Positions 7,820-16,457 of a DNA stretch of 36,973 nucleotides are shown here, in pieces. Within the stretch, counting starts at the first letter, position 1. Each line of letters opens with the position of its first letter. A model generated the notes under the pieces. The model saw only the letters and a program-made list of their open reading frames with translations, made no database searches and was not told where the DNA came from. A program made the translations under genes and the position numbers. Source of the stretch: Lachnospiraceae bacterium (lineage in GTDB: Bacteria > Bacillota > Clostridia > Lachnospirales > Lachnospiraceae); contig JAILAD010000027.1 in assembly GCA_024681795.1 (NCBI GenBank), positions 1 through 36,973 of the forward strand. The letters run 5' to 3'.

Positions 7820-10516
7820 CTATAAGACAGCCTTAAGACTGTTGGTTAACTCTTCATATTCCTTCATTACCGCTTCATGATTTTCTGCCAGATATTCCTT
7901 ATTTTCCTCGGCGGCAGCCTGCTCCAGGGCACGGGCTTTTTCAAACAGATCCATTGCACCGATGGTCTTTGACGAACTCTTTACGGAATGCACCAGAATT
8001 TTATAATCCTTGTAATTTGCTGCCTCCAGAAAACGGTCCAGATTCTCCTTCTTCTCGGCCGTTGCATCCGCATAGTCACGTACGATTTCAACATAGAAAT
8101 CTTCATCACCGCCGCAGTAGGTAATGCCTTCATCCACACTGATTCCGAGAGCACGGAGTTTTGCAATCTGCTCGGAGTCCGATTCCGCCGTATTCTCCGA
8201 ACTTCTTTTTTCTTCGGAAACAATATAGGTATAATCCGCCTCCGTGTTTCCGTTTCCGCCCTTCTCCTGCTTATTCTCCGGACCGGAAACAGGCGAAACG
8301 TTTTCCTGCTTGTTTTCGTAAATATCTGTCTCTTCCACCTTTTCTTTTGCATTTCTTTCTTCCGGCAGATATTTTCGAAGAACCTTTTCCAGCTCCGGAA
8401 TATGAATCGGTTTCGAAAGATAATCGTCAAATCCGGCGTCAAGATACTGTTCTCTTGCACCGACCACCGCATTTGCCGTCAGTGCAATCACTTTCGCTCC
8501 GTTTGTCAGGGACTGTCCCCGCAGGATTTTAAGCGTTTCGATACCGTCCATATCCGGCATCATATGATCAAGGAAAACAATATCATACTGCGCTTTTTTC
8601 ATCTGCTCGATTGTTTCCCGTCCCGAAGAACAGATGACCGGTTTAATCCCGAAGAGTTTTAAAAGATTAGCCGCAACCTTGCAGTTCATCCCGTTGTCAT
8701 CCGTCAGCAAAATCCTGGCATCCGGTGCATGAAGTGTAATTCTGCTCTCCGAATTTTTCATGGAATTCTTGCTGTTTACCGTATAGTTTCCGACCGGAGA
8801 AGCATCCACGATTTCAATCGGAAGATCAAAGAAAAATTCCGAACCCACGCCATACTCGCTCCGGACCTGCAGCCTGCTGCCCATCATATCAAGAAGTTTC
8901 GTTACAATCGAAATACCGAGACCGGTTCCCTCAATATGGCGGTTTCTCTTCTCATCCACGCGTTCAAACGAAATCGAAAGCTTATCGAGATCTTCTGCAC
9001 GGATTCCGATTCCCGTATCCTTAACGGATATCAGAAGATGTCCGAGTCCGTCCTTTTCACCCATGTTTGTGATTTTAAATAAAATGGATCCCTTCTCCGT
9101 ATACTTGACCGCGTTTGTGAGAAGATTCATGATGACCTGACTGATTCTGACATCATCCCCGAGAAGAATCGACGGAGTATTTTCATCAACCTCAACCTTA
9201 AAATCAAGCCCCTTCGTCTTTGCACGTTCACTGATGGAATTCACAATGCTGTTTATCAGTCCGACGGTTTCGAATTCCACGGGTACAAGATTCATTCTGC
9301 CGTCTTCGATTTTTGAAAAATCCAGAATCGTATTGATAATCGAAAGAAGCGTTGTTCCCGCACTCTTGATGCTTCCCGCATAGTCAAGGATTTCCTCTTC
9401 TTTGGATTCGTGCAGAATCATTTCATTCATTCCGAGAATTGCATTAATCGGCGTCCTGATTTCATGGCTCATGTCCGCAAGAAAATTACTCTTTGCCTTA
9501 TTGGCGGAATCCGCGGCAAATTTCTCCAGTTTTAAGACCCTTGCCTCATAGTCTTTCTTCCGCTCGATTTCTTTCATCTTCTCCATTCTGGCGTTTGATC
9601 TTTGCTCACTCATGTATCCCAGAATATAAAATGTGGAAATCAGAAGGTAAACCACCGCGGCAATCAGGATACTTACCAAAAGAAGCTGTCTCGGTGCCTG
9701 ATAGAGTTCCGAATTTTTCGTAATGATGACCAGGTACCACTGGTCCAAAACGGTGTCTACGAATACGGTGCATTTTTCCCCGTTGATTACGGTATCAAAA
9801 TTTCCTTTTCCGGTTTCGGCCACCTTGGAAAAGAGTGTTTTCTGTTCCGGAATCTCTTTATAATTTTTACCGTTTTCCGTTTTTTCGGGATGAGCAATCA
9901 CAAGCCCGTCGTGGTTTACGACATATCCGTACCCATAGCCGTTAATCTGAATATTTTCTACAATCTCCTGCACCCCGTTCAGGGTAAGATCCAGTGCCAG
10001 GGCATCGCGGTTGTCACTTAAGGCTCGTCCGACCGAAATAATAACGTTTCCGGTCTGTGCATCCACGTAAGGCGATACAATGACGGCATTTCCGCCTCCC
10101 GCAACCGTCTGCTTATACCAGTCTCTTTCCGTAGGCTCATAGTCTTCCGGCGGAGTCCAGCCTACACCGTCCACATAATTTCCGCGAATTACACCGTAAA
10201 TGCCGGTATAGCTTTCATCAAACTGCTGCTCGGTATTGGTAGACTCTCTCGTAATATATTCCACGATTTCCTCGTCCGTGGCACCCTTGTCCACCATATG
10301 ATCCACGGTATCCGCAGCAATCCACAGAACGCTCTTGGCCGTATCCAGATAGTTTTCCATATCAGCCGTAATGGCCATTGCTTTGTCTTCGCCGAGTTCC
10401 TGCACTGCGGAAAATGCCGTCCGGAAAATTACCCTTGTGGTAAACACTACCAGCAGTGTCATCAGTATAAAGGTAATCGTCAGCGTCAGAATCAGACTGT
10501 TTCGGTTTCGTTTCAT
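7820..10516 (-). CDS. Hybrid sensor histidine kinase (dCache-HisKA-HATPase-REC-Hpt)
   Basis: The 898-residue protein has an N-terminal membrane helix (about 9-31), an extracellular Cache-type sensor (about 35-270), a second helix (about 276-300) and a coiled coil. HisKA follows with SHEIRTPINAILG (His351), then HATPase with NLLTNAVKYT, DTGIGI and GTGLGISI. The receiver domain (about 600-718) has phosphoacceptor Asp650 in VFLDHMMPDMDG. An Hpt domain with His843 (LVHSVKSSSKTIGA) ends the protein. All phosphorelay residues are present. A GGGACTGTCCCC repeat lies inside the receiver coding region (residues about 666-670, RGQSL). The gene is divergent from a REC-GGDEF-REC-HD-GYP gene, a likely output partner. 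Confidence 0.95.
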   Translation of the reverse strand: MKRNRNSLILTLTITFILMTLLVVFTTRVIFRTAFSAVQELGEDKAMAITADMENYLDTAKSVLWIAADTVDHMVDKGATDEEIVEYITRESTNTEQQFDESYTGIYGVIRGNYVDGVGWTPPEDYEPTERDWYKQTVAGGGNAVIVSPYVDAQTGNVIISVGRALSDNRDALALDLTLNGVQEIVENIQINGYGYGYVVNHDGLVIAHPEKTENGKNYKEIPEQKTLFSKVAETGKGNFDTVINGEKCTVFVDTVLDQWYLVIITKNSELYQAPRQLLLVSILIAAVVYLLISTFYILGYMSEQRSNARMEKMKEIERKKDYEARVLKLEKFAADSANKAKSNFLADMSHEIRTPINAILGMNEMILHESKEEEILDYAGSIKSAGTTLLSIINTILDFSKIEDGRMNLVPVEFETVGLINSIVNSISERAKTKGLDFKVEVDENTPSILLGDDVRISQVIMNLLTNAVKYTEKGSILFKITNMGEKDGLGHLLISVKDTGIGIRAEDLDKLSISFERVDEKRNRHIEGTGLGISIVTKLLDMMGSRLQVRSEYGVGSEFFFDLPIEIVDASPVGNYTVNSKNSMKNSESRITLHAPDARILLTDDNGMNCKVAANLLKLFGIKPVICSSGRETIEQMKKAQYDIVFLDHMMPDMDGIETLKILRGQSLTNGAKVIALTANAVVGAREQYLDAGFDDYLSKPIHIPELEKVLRKYLPEERNAKEKVEETDIYENKQENVSPVSGPENKQEKGGNGNTEADYTYIVSEEKRSSENTAESDSEQIAKLRALGISVDEGITYCGGDEDFYVEIVRDYADATAEKKENLDRFLEAANYKDYKILVHSVKSSSKTIGAMDLFEKARALEQAAAEENKEYLAENHEAVMKEYEELTNSLKAVL
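8508..8520. repeat. AGGGACTGTCCCC repeat copy inside the kinase coding sequence
   Basis: This is a 12-of-13 match to the intergenic palindrome family, in frame within the receiver domain, where it encodes residues RGQSL in the loop between alpha-3 and beta-4. Confidence 0.85.
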
Positions 10517-10559
10517 AAATATTATCCCCTTAAATCCGAATTACATAAAATACGAAATA

Positions 10560-10588
10560 AGTATAATTGGATTTTCCGCCCGATTCAA
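10560..10588 (-). promoter_or_regulatory. Sigma-A-type promoter of the hybrid kinase gene
   Basis: On the minus strand, TTGAAT (10583-10588) and TATACT (10560-10565) are separated by exactly 17 nt. The predicted start lies about 35-40 nt before the ATG at 10516, which has AAGGGG as ribosome site. Confidence 0.65.
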
Positions 10589-10642
10589 GTTATCCGGTGC
10601 AGTATGCTCCGTGACTTATGCCTGTTCATGTATTCTGCTGTG

Positions 10643-10848
10643 TATAATTATCCGAACGCTTCCGATTGAATATTTCCTCTGCGAACATGCTCCCGCTACG
10701 CTCACGTGTCGAAATCATTACAATTGTCCGCTGTATAAATGTATATTCGAGCGAGTGACTTGCAGGACTCCGCCGAGGCGAACCTGTGCCAACTTGAGTC
10801 CTCGGCGGAGTTCGTGAAGGCACGATGCGAGCCATTCGGATAATTATA
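10643..10848. mobile_element. MITE-like 206-bp inverted-repeat element
   Basis: Perfect 14-bp inverted repeats bound the element: TATAATTATCCGAA (10643-10656) and TTCGGATAATTATA (10835-10848). Read as TA plus a 12-bp repeat, both ends are flanked by TA, as expected of Tc1/IS630-type target duplication. Inside is a strong hairpin with 12-bp arms, ACTCCGCCGAGG (10767-10778) and its complement (10800-10811). The element holds no convincing gene and is more GC-rich than its flanks. It fills much of the 510-bp gap between the two divergent signalling genes. Its mobility is inferred from structure alone. Confidence 0.5.
10767..10811. repeat. Hairpin inside the MITE-like element
   Basis: Twelve-base-pair GC-rich arms (ACTCCGCCGAGG and complement) enclose a 21-nt loop. 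An alternative pairing GGACTC (10765-10770) with GAGTCC (10796-10801) is also possible. No T-run follows on either strand, so it is not a standard terminator. Confidence 0.75.
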
Positions 10849-11026
10849 ATTTTTTAATTCCGCAGAACATCCCGTAACCGGATAAGATATTCTCTGTTAT
10901 GAAATGTGCCGATGTGATATACTCTTTCTGTCGGTAATTGCATACGAAAAAAGTAAATCTCTGTATTCCGTTATTTATGATTGATGCAATAAATAATCTG
11001 AAATAAATGTGTGAAAGGAAATTTAT
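10849..11026 (+). promoter_or_regulatory. Leader region of the REC-GGDEF-REC-HD-GYP gene with candidate promoter
   Basis: No gene is seen in this AT-rich stretch. An extended -10 (TGATATACT, 10915-10923) would give a leader of about 97 nt; the -35 (TGTTAT, 10895-10900) is weak. AAAGGAAA lies about 8 nt before the ATG at 11027. No riboswitch was recognised. Confidence 0.35.
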
Positions 11027-13387
11027 ATGCCCAACCATGTGGTACTCGTTGACGACGATCCGTTCAATTTAAAAATCGCCAAAAACATACTTACCAAAAA
11101 TGACATCAATGTCACGGCCCTGAACTCCGGCTATGAACTTTTGGATTATCTGAAAGAAAATATCCCGGATTTGATTCTTCTGGACATCATGATGCCGAAG
11201 TTAAACGGTTTTGAGACTCTGACCAAAGTCAGGGAGTTTGAGAAGGAATCGGATACGGAAGAAATTCCGGTTATTTTTCTGACTTCCGACGACGACAATA
11301 AATCGGAGACTCTGGGCTTTGAAATGGGTGTTGCGGATTACATCCGGAAACCCTTTGAACCGGCGGTTTTGCTCAAACGAATCTCGAATGTTCTGAACCG
11401 TCAGGAAATGCTTCACCGTTTTCATGAAGAAGCCACAATTGACAATCTGACCGGACTTTTGAACAAAGGCGCAACCAATTCCAAACTCGAAATGTTATGC
11501 CGCAGAAAACACGGCTATTTAATGATGGTCGATTTAGACTCCTTTAAACTCGTAAACGATATTTACGGGCATGATGCGGGGGATAAGATTTTAATCTGCT
11601 TTGCAAATCATCTTCGTAACCTGTCCGGTCCGAATGATATCATCGGCCGGATCGGCGGTGACGAATTCACAATCTTTTCCGTCTCCCTGAAGAGCGAGGA
11701 CGATATCAAAGACTTTACACTGAAATTAAATGCGGCATTTTTATCCGGTGCAAAAGAGATTCTGGGAAATGATATGGATATCCCGTTAGGTGCATCCGTC
11801 GGTGCGGTTTACCTGGAAGGAAACGGAGTGAATTACGCTGACTCCTTAAAAAAAGCCGACCGGGCACTCTATAATGTCAAGCATAATGTAAAGCACGGCT
11901 ACAGCATCTACTCGGAGGAAAGCGATTTAGAGGATACCTACGAAATCAGCATGGAAACCATTTCCATGATTCTGTCCGAGCGCAATATCACTTCCTCCGC
12001 TTTAAAGCTGGATCTGTCATCCTTCGTAGGCGTATACCGTTTTGTTATGCGGTATGCCATGCGCTATCACAGGAATGCCTGCAAAATTCTGGTAACTCTC
12101 CGTGCCGGGGAAAATTTAAGCAATGAGGAAACCACGCACTATTTTGAAGAATTCGGCGAACACATCGGACAAATCCTTCGAAAAAGCGACCTGTTAATGC
12201 AGGTACGCAAGAATATGTATTTTATCATCCTGACCGATATTAAGGCGGAAGCGGTTGAGCAGGTTGCCGGAAATATCATCCGGAAATGGCGGTCAAAATA
12301 CGGAGATGTGTTAACGATTCAGTTTGAAACCGAATTTTTGGAATCCGAACCACTCTATACCGGCAGTGGTGACAAACTCTGGGTTGCCGTTGTGGATGAC
12401 GATGAAATGAATTTGAAACTTGCCGAAAGAATTCTTTTAAAGAATGATCTCAGGGTTACAAAACTTCCCTCCGGTGAAGAGCTTCTGCAGTTCCTGAAAG
12501 CCAACCATCCGGATTTGATTCTTCTTGATTTAAACATGCCCGGAATGGACGGATTTGAAACCATAAAAAGACTCCGCGCAGAGGAAACCGAAATTGCCGA
12601 CATTCCGGTCGTATTCCTTACATCGGAAAATGACACCGATACGGAACGGCATGCACTTGCATTGGGTGCCAAGGATTTTATCCGCAAACCCTTCATTCCG
12701 GAAATTCTTACCCTTCGCGTAAAACAGATTGCGGAGCTTCTCCGTCTGCAAAAACACCTTGCCGAAGAAGTCGACCGGAAGACCAAAGAAAATGAAAAGC
12801 TTTTCTTAAATGTCGTCAGTTCCCTTGCCGGTGCAATTGATGCAAAGGATCCTTACACAAACGGACACTCATCCCGCGTTGCGGATTATTCGAAAGAAAT
12901 AGCAAGACGCTACGGCTACAGCATAAAAGAACAAAGTGACATCTACATCATTGCCCTGCTGCACGACGTCGGTAAAATCGGAGTACCGGATGACGTAATT
13001 AACATGCCGAGAGAGCTGACTCCGAAAGAGTTTGAACATATTAAAAGACATCCCGTCATCGGTTCCCAGATTCTGAAAAACATCGAGGAAATGCCGAAAC
13101 TGTCCATCGGAGCAAGATGGCATCATGAACGTTTTGACGGTACGGGATACCCGGACGGTCTTGCCGGTGAAGAGATTCCCGAAGAAGCAAGAATCATCGC
13201 GGTTGCCGATGCGTATGATGCAATGTCAAGCAACCGGAGTTACCGCAATATCATGTCACAGGAACAAATCCGCCGGGAAATCATAAACGGAAGCGGTACG
13301 CAGTTTGACCCGAGATTTGCGGAGATTATGCTCCGCATGATTGACGAAGATCCGGAATATACCATGAGAGAAGGCGACCGGGAATAA
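11027..13387 (+). CDS. REC-GGDEF-REC-HD-GYP bifunctional c-di-GMP regulator
   Basis: The 786-residue protein has receiver 1 (1-122, Asp53 in LLDIMMPKLNG), then GGDEF (about 135-297, intact IGGDEF at 209-214). A region at about 325-440 looks like a decayed GGDEF fold, with RKNMYFIIL where the signature would be. Receiver 2 (about 450-570) has Asp501 in LLDLNMPGMDG. HD-GYP (about 595-775) has HSSRVADYS, LLHDVGKIGVPDD and HHERFDGTGYP, all key residues present. It could both make and degrade c-di-GMP under phosphorylation control. The inhibitory I-site RxxD is GPND here, so product inhibition may be lost. No DNA-binding domain is present. It is divergent from the hybrid kinase. Confidence 0.95.
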   Translation: MPNHVVLVDDDPFNLKIAKNILTKNDINVTALNSGYELLDYLKENIPDLILLDIMMPKLNGFETLTKVREFEKESDTEEIPVIFLTSDDDNKSETLGFEMGVADYIRKPFEPAVLLKRISNVLNRQEMLHRFHEEATIDNLTGLLNKGATNSKLEMLCRRKHGYLMMVDLDSFKLVNDIYGHDAGDKILICFANHLRNLSGPNDIIGRIGGDEFTIFSVSLKSEDDIKDFTLKLNAAFLSGAKEILGNDMDIPLGASVGAVYLEGNGVNYADSLKKADRALYNVKHNVKHGYSIYSEESDLEDTYEISMETISMILSERNITSSALKLDLSSFVGVYRFVMRYAMRYHRNACKILVTLRAGENLSNEETTHYFEEFGEHIGQILRKSDLLMQVRKNMYFIILTDIKAEAVEQVAGNIIRKWRSKYGDVLTIQFETEFLESEPLYTGSGDKLWVAVVDDDEMNLKLAERILLKNDLRVTKLPSGEELLQFLKANHPDLILLDLNMPGMDGFETIKRLRAEETEIADIPVVFLTSENDTDTERHALALGAKDFIRKPFIPEILTLRVKQIAELLRLQKHLAEEVDRKTKENEKLFLNVVSSLAGAIDAKDPYTNGHSSRVADYSKEIARRYGYSIKEQSDIYIIALLHDVGKIGVPDDVINMPRELTPKEFEHIKRHPVIGSQILKNIEEMPKLSIGARWHHERFDGTGYPDGLAGEEIPEEARIIAVADAYDAMSSNRSYRNIMSQEQIRREIINGSGTQFDPRFAEIMLRMIDEDPEYTMREGDRE

Positions 13388-13408
13388 TCCCGACCGCCTT
13401 TTATTTTT
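13371..13408 (+). terminator. Intrinsic terminator after the c-di-GMP regulator
   Basis: AAGGCGACCGGGA, loop ATAA, TCCCGACCGCCTT forms an interrupted stem (two mismatches in the middle) followed by TTATTTTTTT. The left arm includes the last codons and the stop codon. The next gene converges from the right. Confidence 0.7.
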
Positions 13409-13470
13409 TTCATTATTTTTCCGTCGGGAGCGTTCGGATGAAGCATCGTTATTATGGCCACAATGCATTC

Positions 13471-14859
13471 CTACAGCAACACCTCGAATTGTATGGTTTT
13501 TCCGTCCTTACTGAATGCGCTCACTTTCCCGCCGTGAGCCTCGGCGACGGATTTTACGATGGACAGTCCGATTCCGGAACCGCCTTTTTTCGAATTTCGG
13601 GATTCATCCGGGCGATAAAACCGTTCAAACAATTCATCCTTTTTTCCGGGCTGCATGCCACTCACGGTATTCCGGACGACAAGAAGATTTTTCTTTCCTT
13701 TGCCCGATAAACTGACCTTTATTTCTCCTCCCTCGTTTCCTTCCGCATCCGTTGTATATTTGGTAGCGTTTTCAACCAAAAGTCCCGTCATCTGGCGGAT
13801 TTTTGCTTCATCGCCGCAAAACATCAGCCCGTCGCTTACTTCAATCTCCAGTTTCTGATTCTTTCCGGCGGCTACCGGAAGATAAGTTTCCGCCGTTTCC
13901 CGTACCGCATCACTTAAAGAAAAATCCACGCGTTCCGGTTTATTCTGCTCATCAAGTCTGGTTAAGGTCACCATCTGTTCCACAAGAGTGTTCATCCGGT
14001 CCACCTGATGTTTGATGCTTCCCGTCCACTCATTTTCTTCGGACTCCATTTCCAGCACTTCAACGTTTGCGGAAATGATGGTAAGCGGGGTTTTCAGTTC
14101 ATGGCTTGCATCCGTGATAAATCTTTTCTGTCGTAAATCACTCTCTTCCACCGGACGGAATACCTTCTTTGAAAAAATCCATACCAGTACAAAAACGGCA
14201 AACATTCCGATTCCCGACATGATAAGACTGTTCACAAGTACATTTTTAACATTCTTCTTTTCTTTTGATACGTCTAAAAATACGACAAGTCTGCCGCCGT
14301 TTTCATCAGTCGAAACCATATATCTGTAGTTACCGTCGTAGCCCCTGAACTTCGCAAATTTACGGAAACGTTTTACTGCGGCATAAGCATACTCTTTTGC
14401 CTCTTCTTCCGATACCGATGCTATGTGACCGGTATACGACGTGCAGGCAGTCTCATCCAAAGGATTGTATCTGACGCTGAAAAATCTCGTTTCATACGGT
14501 GTCTCGTCGGAAAAGAATTTTTTCTCCTTTCTGAAATCACCCTTCTGACTGCCGGTACCTGCCGGTTCCGGAGGCTTTGAACCGAACTCTTTTCCGTCAG
14601 GCAAAGCAGGCGGCCGGGAACCCGGATCCGTGCCGTCAGACTCACCGGTTGCGGAAGCGTCTTCGGACATCACTTTCCGGCCCATAAACATCTCCGGAAA
14701 TTTACCGTCGTTTTCAACCAGAATTTTCAGAAGATGATCCGCTCTTACCGTCATGGAAACATAGTTTGCCAGATTCATGGTTCCGACAATGACTGCAAGC
14801 ACGATAAACATGGAAAGCATCGCAATTATGATAAATTTTTTTCGTAGTTTCTGTATCAT
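13471..14859 (-). CDS. Two-component sensor histidine kinase
   Basis: The 462-residue protein has a membrane helix at about 9-33 and an extracellular loop (about 40-205) with a Gly/Pro/Ser-rich low-complexity part (68-108). A second helix spans about 207-229. HisKA follows with TDASHELKTPLT (His253), then HATPase with VENATKYTTDAEGN (N-box) and GGSGIGLSIVKSVAEAHGGKVSA. It phosphorylates the OmpR-type regulator encoded 5 nt upstream. No clear HAMP domain is visible between helix 2 and HisKA; the linker is short. The signal is unknown; co-orientation with the VTC/DUF4956 genes suggests a link to phosphate or envelope state. Confidence 0.93.
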   Translation of the reverse strand: MIQKLRKKFIIIAMLSMFIVLAVIVGTMNLANYVSMTVRADHLLKILVENDGKFPEMFMGRKVMSEDASATGESDGTDPGSRPPALPDGKEFGSKPPEPAGTGSQKGDFRKEKKFFSDETPYETRFFSVRYNPLDETACTSYTGHIASVSEEEAKEYAYAAVKRFRKFAKFRGYDGNYRYMVSTDENGGRLVVFLDVSKEKKNVKNVLVNSLIMSGIGMFAVFVLVWIFSKKVFRPVEESDLRQKRFITDASHELKTPLTIISANVEVLEMESEENEWTGSIKHQVDRMNTLVEQMVTLTRLDEQNKPERVDFSLSDAVRETAETYLPVAAGKNQKLEIEVSDGLMFCGDEAKIRQMTGLLVENATKYTTDAEGNEGGEIKVSLSGKGKKNLLVVRNTVSGMQPGKKDELFERFYRPDESRNSKKGGSGIGLSIVKSVAEAHGGKVSAFSKDGKTIQFEVLL

Positions 14860-14864
14860 TCCGC

Positions 14865-15542
14865 CTACACCTGTAGTTGAATCAGGGAATAACCCTGATT
14901 TCTGACTGCCTTGATTTCAACATCCGCGCCGAGAGACGCAAGTTTCTTTCTTAAATTGGAAATATACACCCAGACCACATTGATTTCCGTATCCGAATCA
15001 TATCCCCAGATTTTTTCCATAAATCTGTCCGTGGAAATTACCTGACCGGGATTTGCCATTAACATCTCAAGCATTTGAAAATCCTTGTTGGCAAGGCGGC
15101 TCTTTTGCTCTCCCACACTCACTTCGAATAAGGACCGGTTTAAGGTAACATTTCCGTATGTCAGAACATTGTCCGTCATGTCAGACTGTCTTCTGGTAAT
15201 CGCGCGGATTCTTGCCAGAAGTTCCTTCATCACAAAAGGCTTTGCAAGATAATCATCCGCTCCCGCATCCAGTCCTTCCACCTTGTCGTCAATCTCCGCC
15301 TTTGCCGTGAGCAAGAGTACCGGTACTTTGTTTTTCTGTTCCCGAATGGTGCGAAGCACTTCCAGTCCGTTCTTTTTCGGCATCATGATATCAAGAATGA
15401 CTCCGTCGTATTCCGATATTTCCAGATAATCCAAAGCTTCCTGCCCGTCAAAAACACAGTCCACGGTATAATTATTGTGCCGTAAAACCGCTGCCAGCGC
15501 ATTATTCAGTTCCGTTTCATCTTCCGCAAGCAATAATTTCAT
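14865..15542 (-). CDS. OmpR/PhoB-family response regulator
   Basis: From the ATG at 15540-15542 (GGGAG 8 nt upstream) the protein is 225 residues; a frame open to 15668 gives an implausible 42-residue extension. The receiver has phosphoacceptor Asp51 (VILDIMMPKKNG) and the LAKPF segment. The winged-helix DNA-binding domain ends with WVYISNLRKKLASLGADVEIKAVRNQGYSL. It is paired with the kinase gene 5 nt downstream. Its promoter region carries three direct repeats (15705-15746), and a separate 11-bp tandem box lies at the VTC promoter, both plausible binding sites. Confidence 0.94.
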   Translation of the reverse strand: MKLLLAEDETELNNALAAVLRHNNYTVDCVFDGQEALDYLEISEYDGVILDIMMPKKNGLEVLRTIREQKNKVPVLLLTAKAEIDDKVEGLDAGADDYLAKPFVMKELLARIRAITRRQSDMTDNVLTYGNVTLNRSLFEVSVGEQKSRLANKDFQMLEMLMANPGQVISTDRFMEKIWGYDSDTEINVVWVYISNLRKKLASLGADVEIKAVRNQGYSLIQLQV

Positions 15543-15681
15543 CGAAATCTCCCAAATGTGAAAACAGTATTCCTGTGTTCCGAATCGTTCCTGAATACTG
15601 TTTTTCCGCCTTATCACTGTCTTTTCACTTATATTCTGTATTTTCCCATATCTCTTCCGGATTTTCAATCCGTTCGAAACA

Positions 15682-15746
15682 ATTATAAGATGCCGTTCCC
15701 GTATTTTACGGTAATTAAATTTATGGTTATTAACTTTTACGGTTAT
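15682..15746 (-). promoter_or_regulatory. Response-regulator promoter with three direct repeats
   Basis: On the minus strand a TATAAT lies at 15682-15687. Upstream are three 11-bp direct repeats, plus-strand consensus TTTAYGGTWAT, at 15705-15715, 15720-15730 and 15736-15746 (steps 15 and 16 bp). The nearest one covers the -35 position exactly. The arrangement suggests control by a DNA-binding protein, possibly the regulator itself. Confidence 0.5.
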
Positions 15747-15763
15747 TATATTACCCGCCCTGT

Positions 15764-16456
15764 TTACAGTTCCGCCCCCGGAGTACGTTCCGTCCTGGAA
15801 AGTGAAACCTCCAGATTACCGTTCCTGCAACGCAGCTCATCCAAAAAAGCTTTTTCACGACCGCACTTTTTTAACGTAACATCATAGGTCAGTTTATAAA
15901 GACTTCCCATATTCGTTGTTTTTACATTGAGAAGCTGCGCCTTTGAAGTGTATTCGTTTAACAGTTCATCGAATACTCCCTCGTATTCCAGATTCTCAGG
16001 AATGGTGATATGAAGGGTTTTGTTAAGCATTCCTCTTCTGCTCTCCCCGATTCCGCTAACGTTAAACAGTAACATCGCCGCACCCAGCACTGCCGCGAAA
16101 ACGGCCGCATATCCGAGATATCCCATTCCGGTCATAAGACCGACTCCCATCGCGGAAAAAATAGCACAGATTTCTTTCGCACTGCCCGGCGCCGAACGAA
16201 AGCGAACCAGACTGAACGCACCCGCAACGGCGATTCCGGCACCGACATTTCCGTTGACCATCATAATTACCACACATACCACTGCCGGAATTAACGCAAG
16301 TGCAAGAATAAAACTTCTTGAATAATCATTTTTAATCATATAAATCAATGCAAGTGCAATACCGATTGCAAGGGATACACCCATACAAAGCAGAAAATCC
16401 CCAATCTGCAGTGTTTCCGTTGTACTGTTAAATACGCCCTGAAATAATGTACTCAT
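15764..16456 (-). CDS. DUF4956 membrane protein
   Basis: The 230-residue protein starts at the ATG 16454-16456, with AAGGAG at good spacing. Four N-terminal membrane segments carry the DUF4956 core GAFSLVRFRSAPGSAKEICAIFSAMGVGLMTGMGYLGYA. A soluble C-terminal domain of about 90 residues follows. The start lies one nucleotide after the stop of the VTC-domain gene, so the two are translated together. DUF4956 and VTC proteins are frequent neighbours in Firmicutes, which suggests a shared role in polyphosphate metabolism or transport; the exact role is not established. Confidence 0.88.
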   Translation of the reverse strand: MSTLFQGVFNSTTETLQIGDFLLCMGVSLAIGIALALIYMIKNDYSRSFILALALIPAVVCVVIMMVNGNVGAGIAVAGAFSLVRFRSAPGSAKEICAIFSAMGVGLMTGMGYLGYAAVFAAVLGAAMLLFNVSGIGESRRGMLNKTLHITIPENLEYEGVFDELLNEYTSKAQLLNVKTTNMGSLYKLTYDVTLKKCGREKAFLDELRCRNGNLEVSLSRTERTPGAEL

Positions 16457-16457
16457 T

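Noticed and set aside
7988..8662. Plus-strand open frame of 224 codons
   Set aside because: It is a shadow of the hybrid kinase receiver and Hpt region.
10626..10835. 69-codon minus-strand frame in the intergenic region
   Set aside because: It is contained in the MITE-like inverted-repeat element; composition follows the hairpin sequence and no ribosome site is present.
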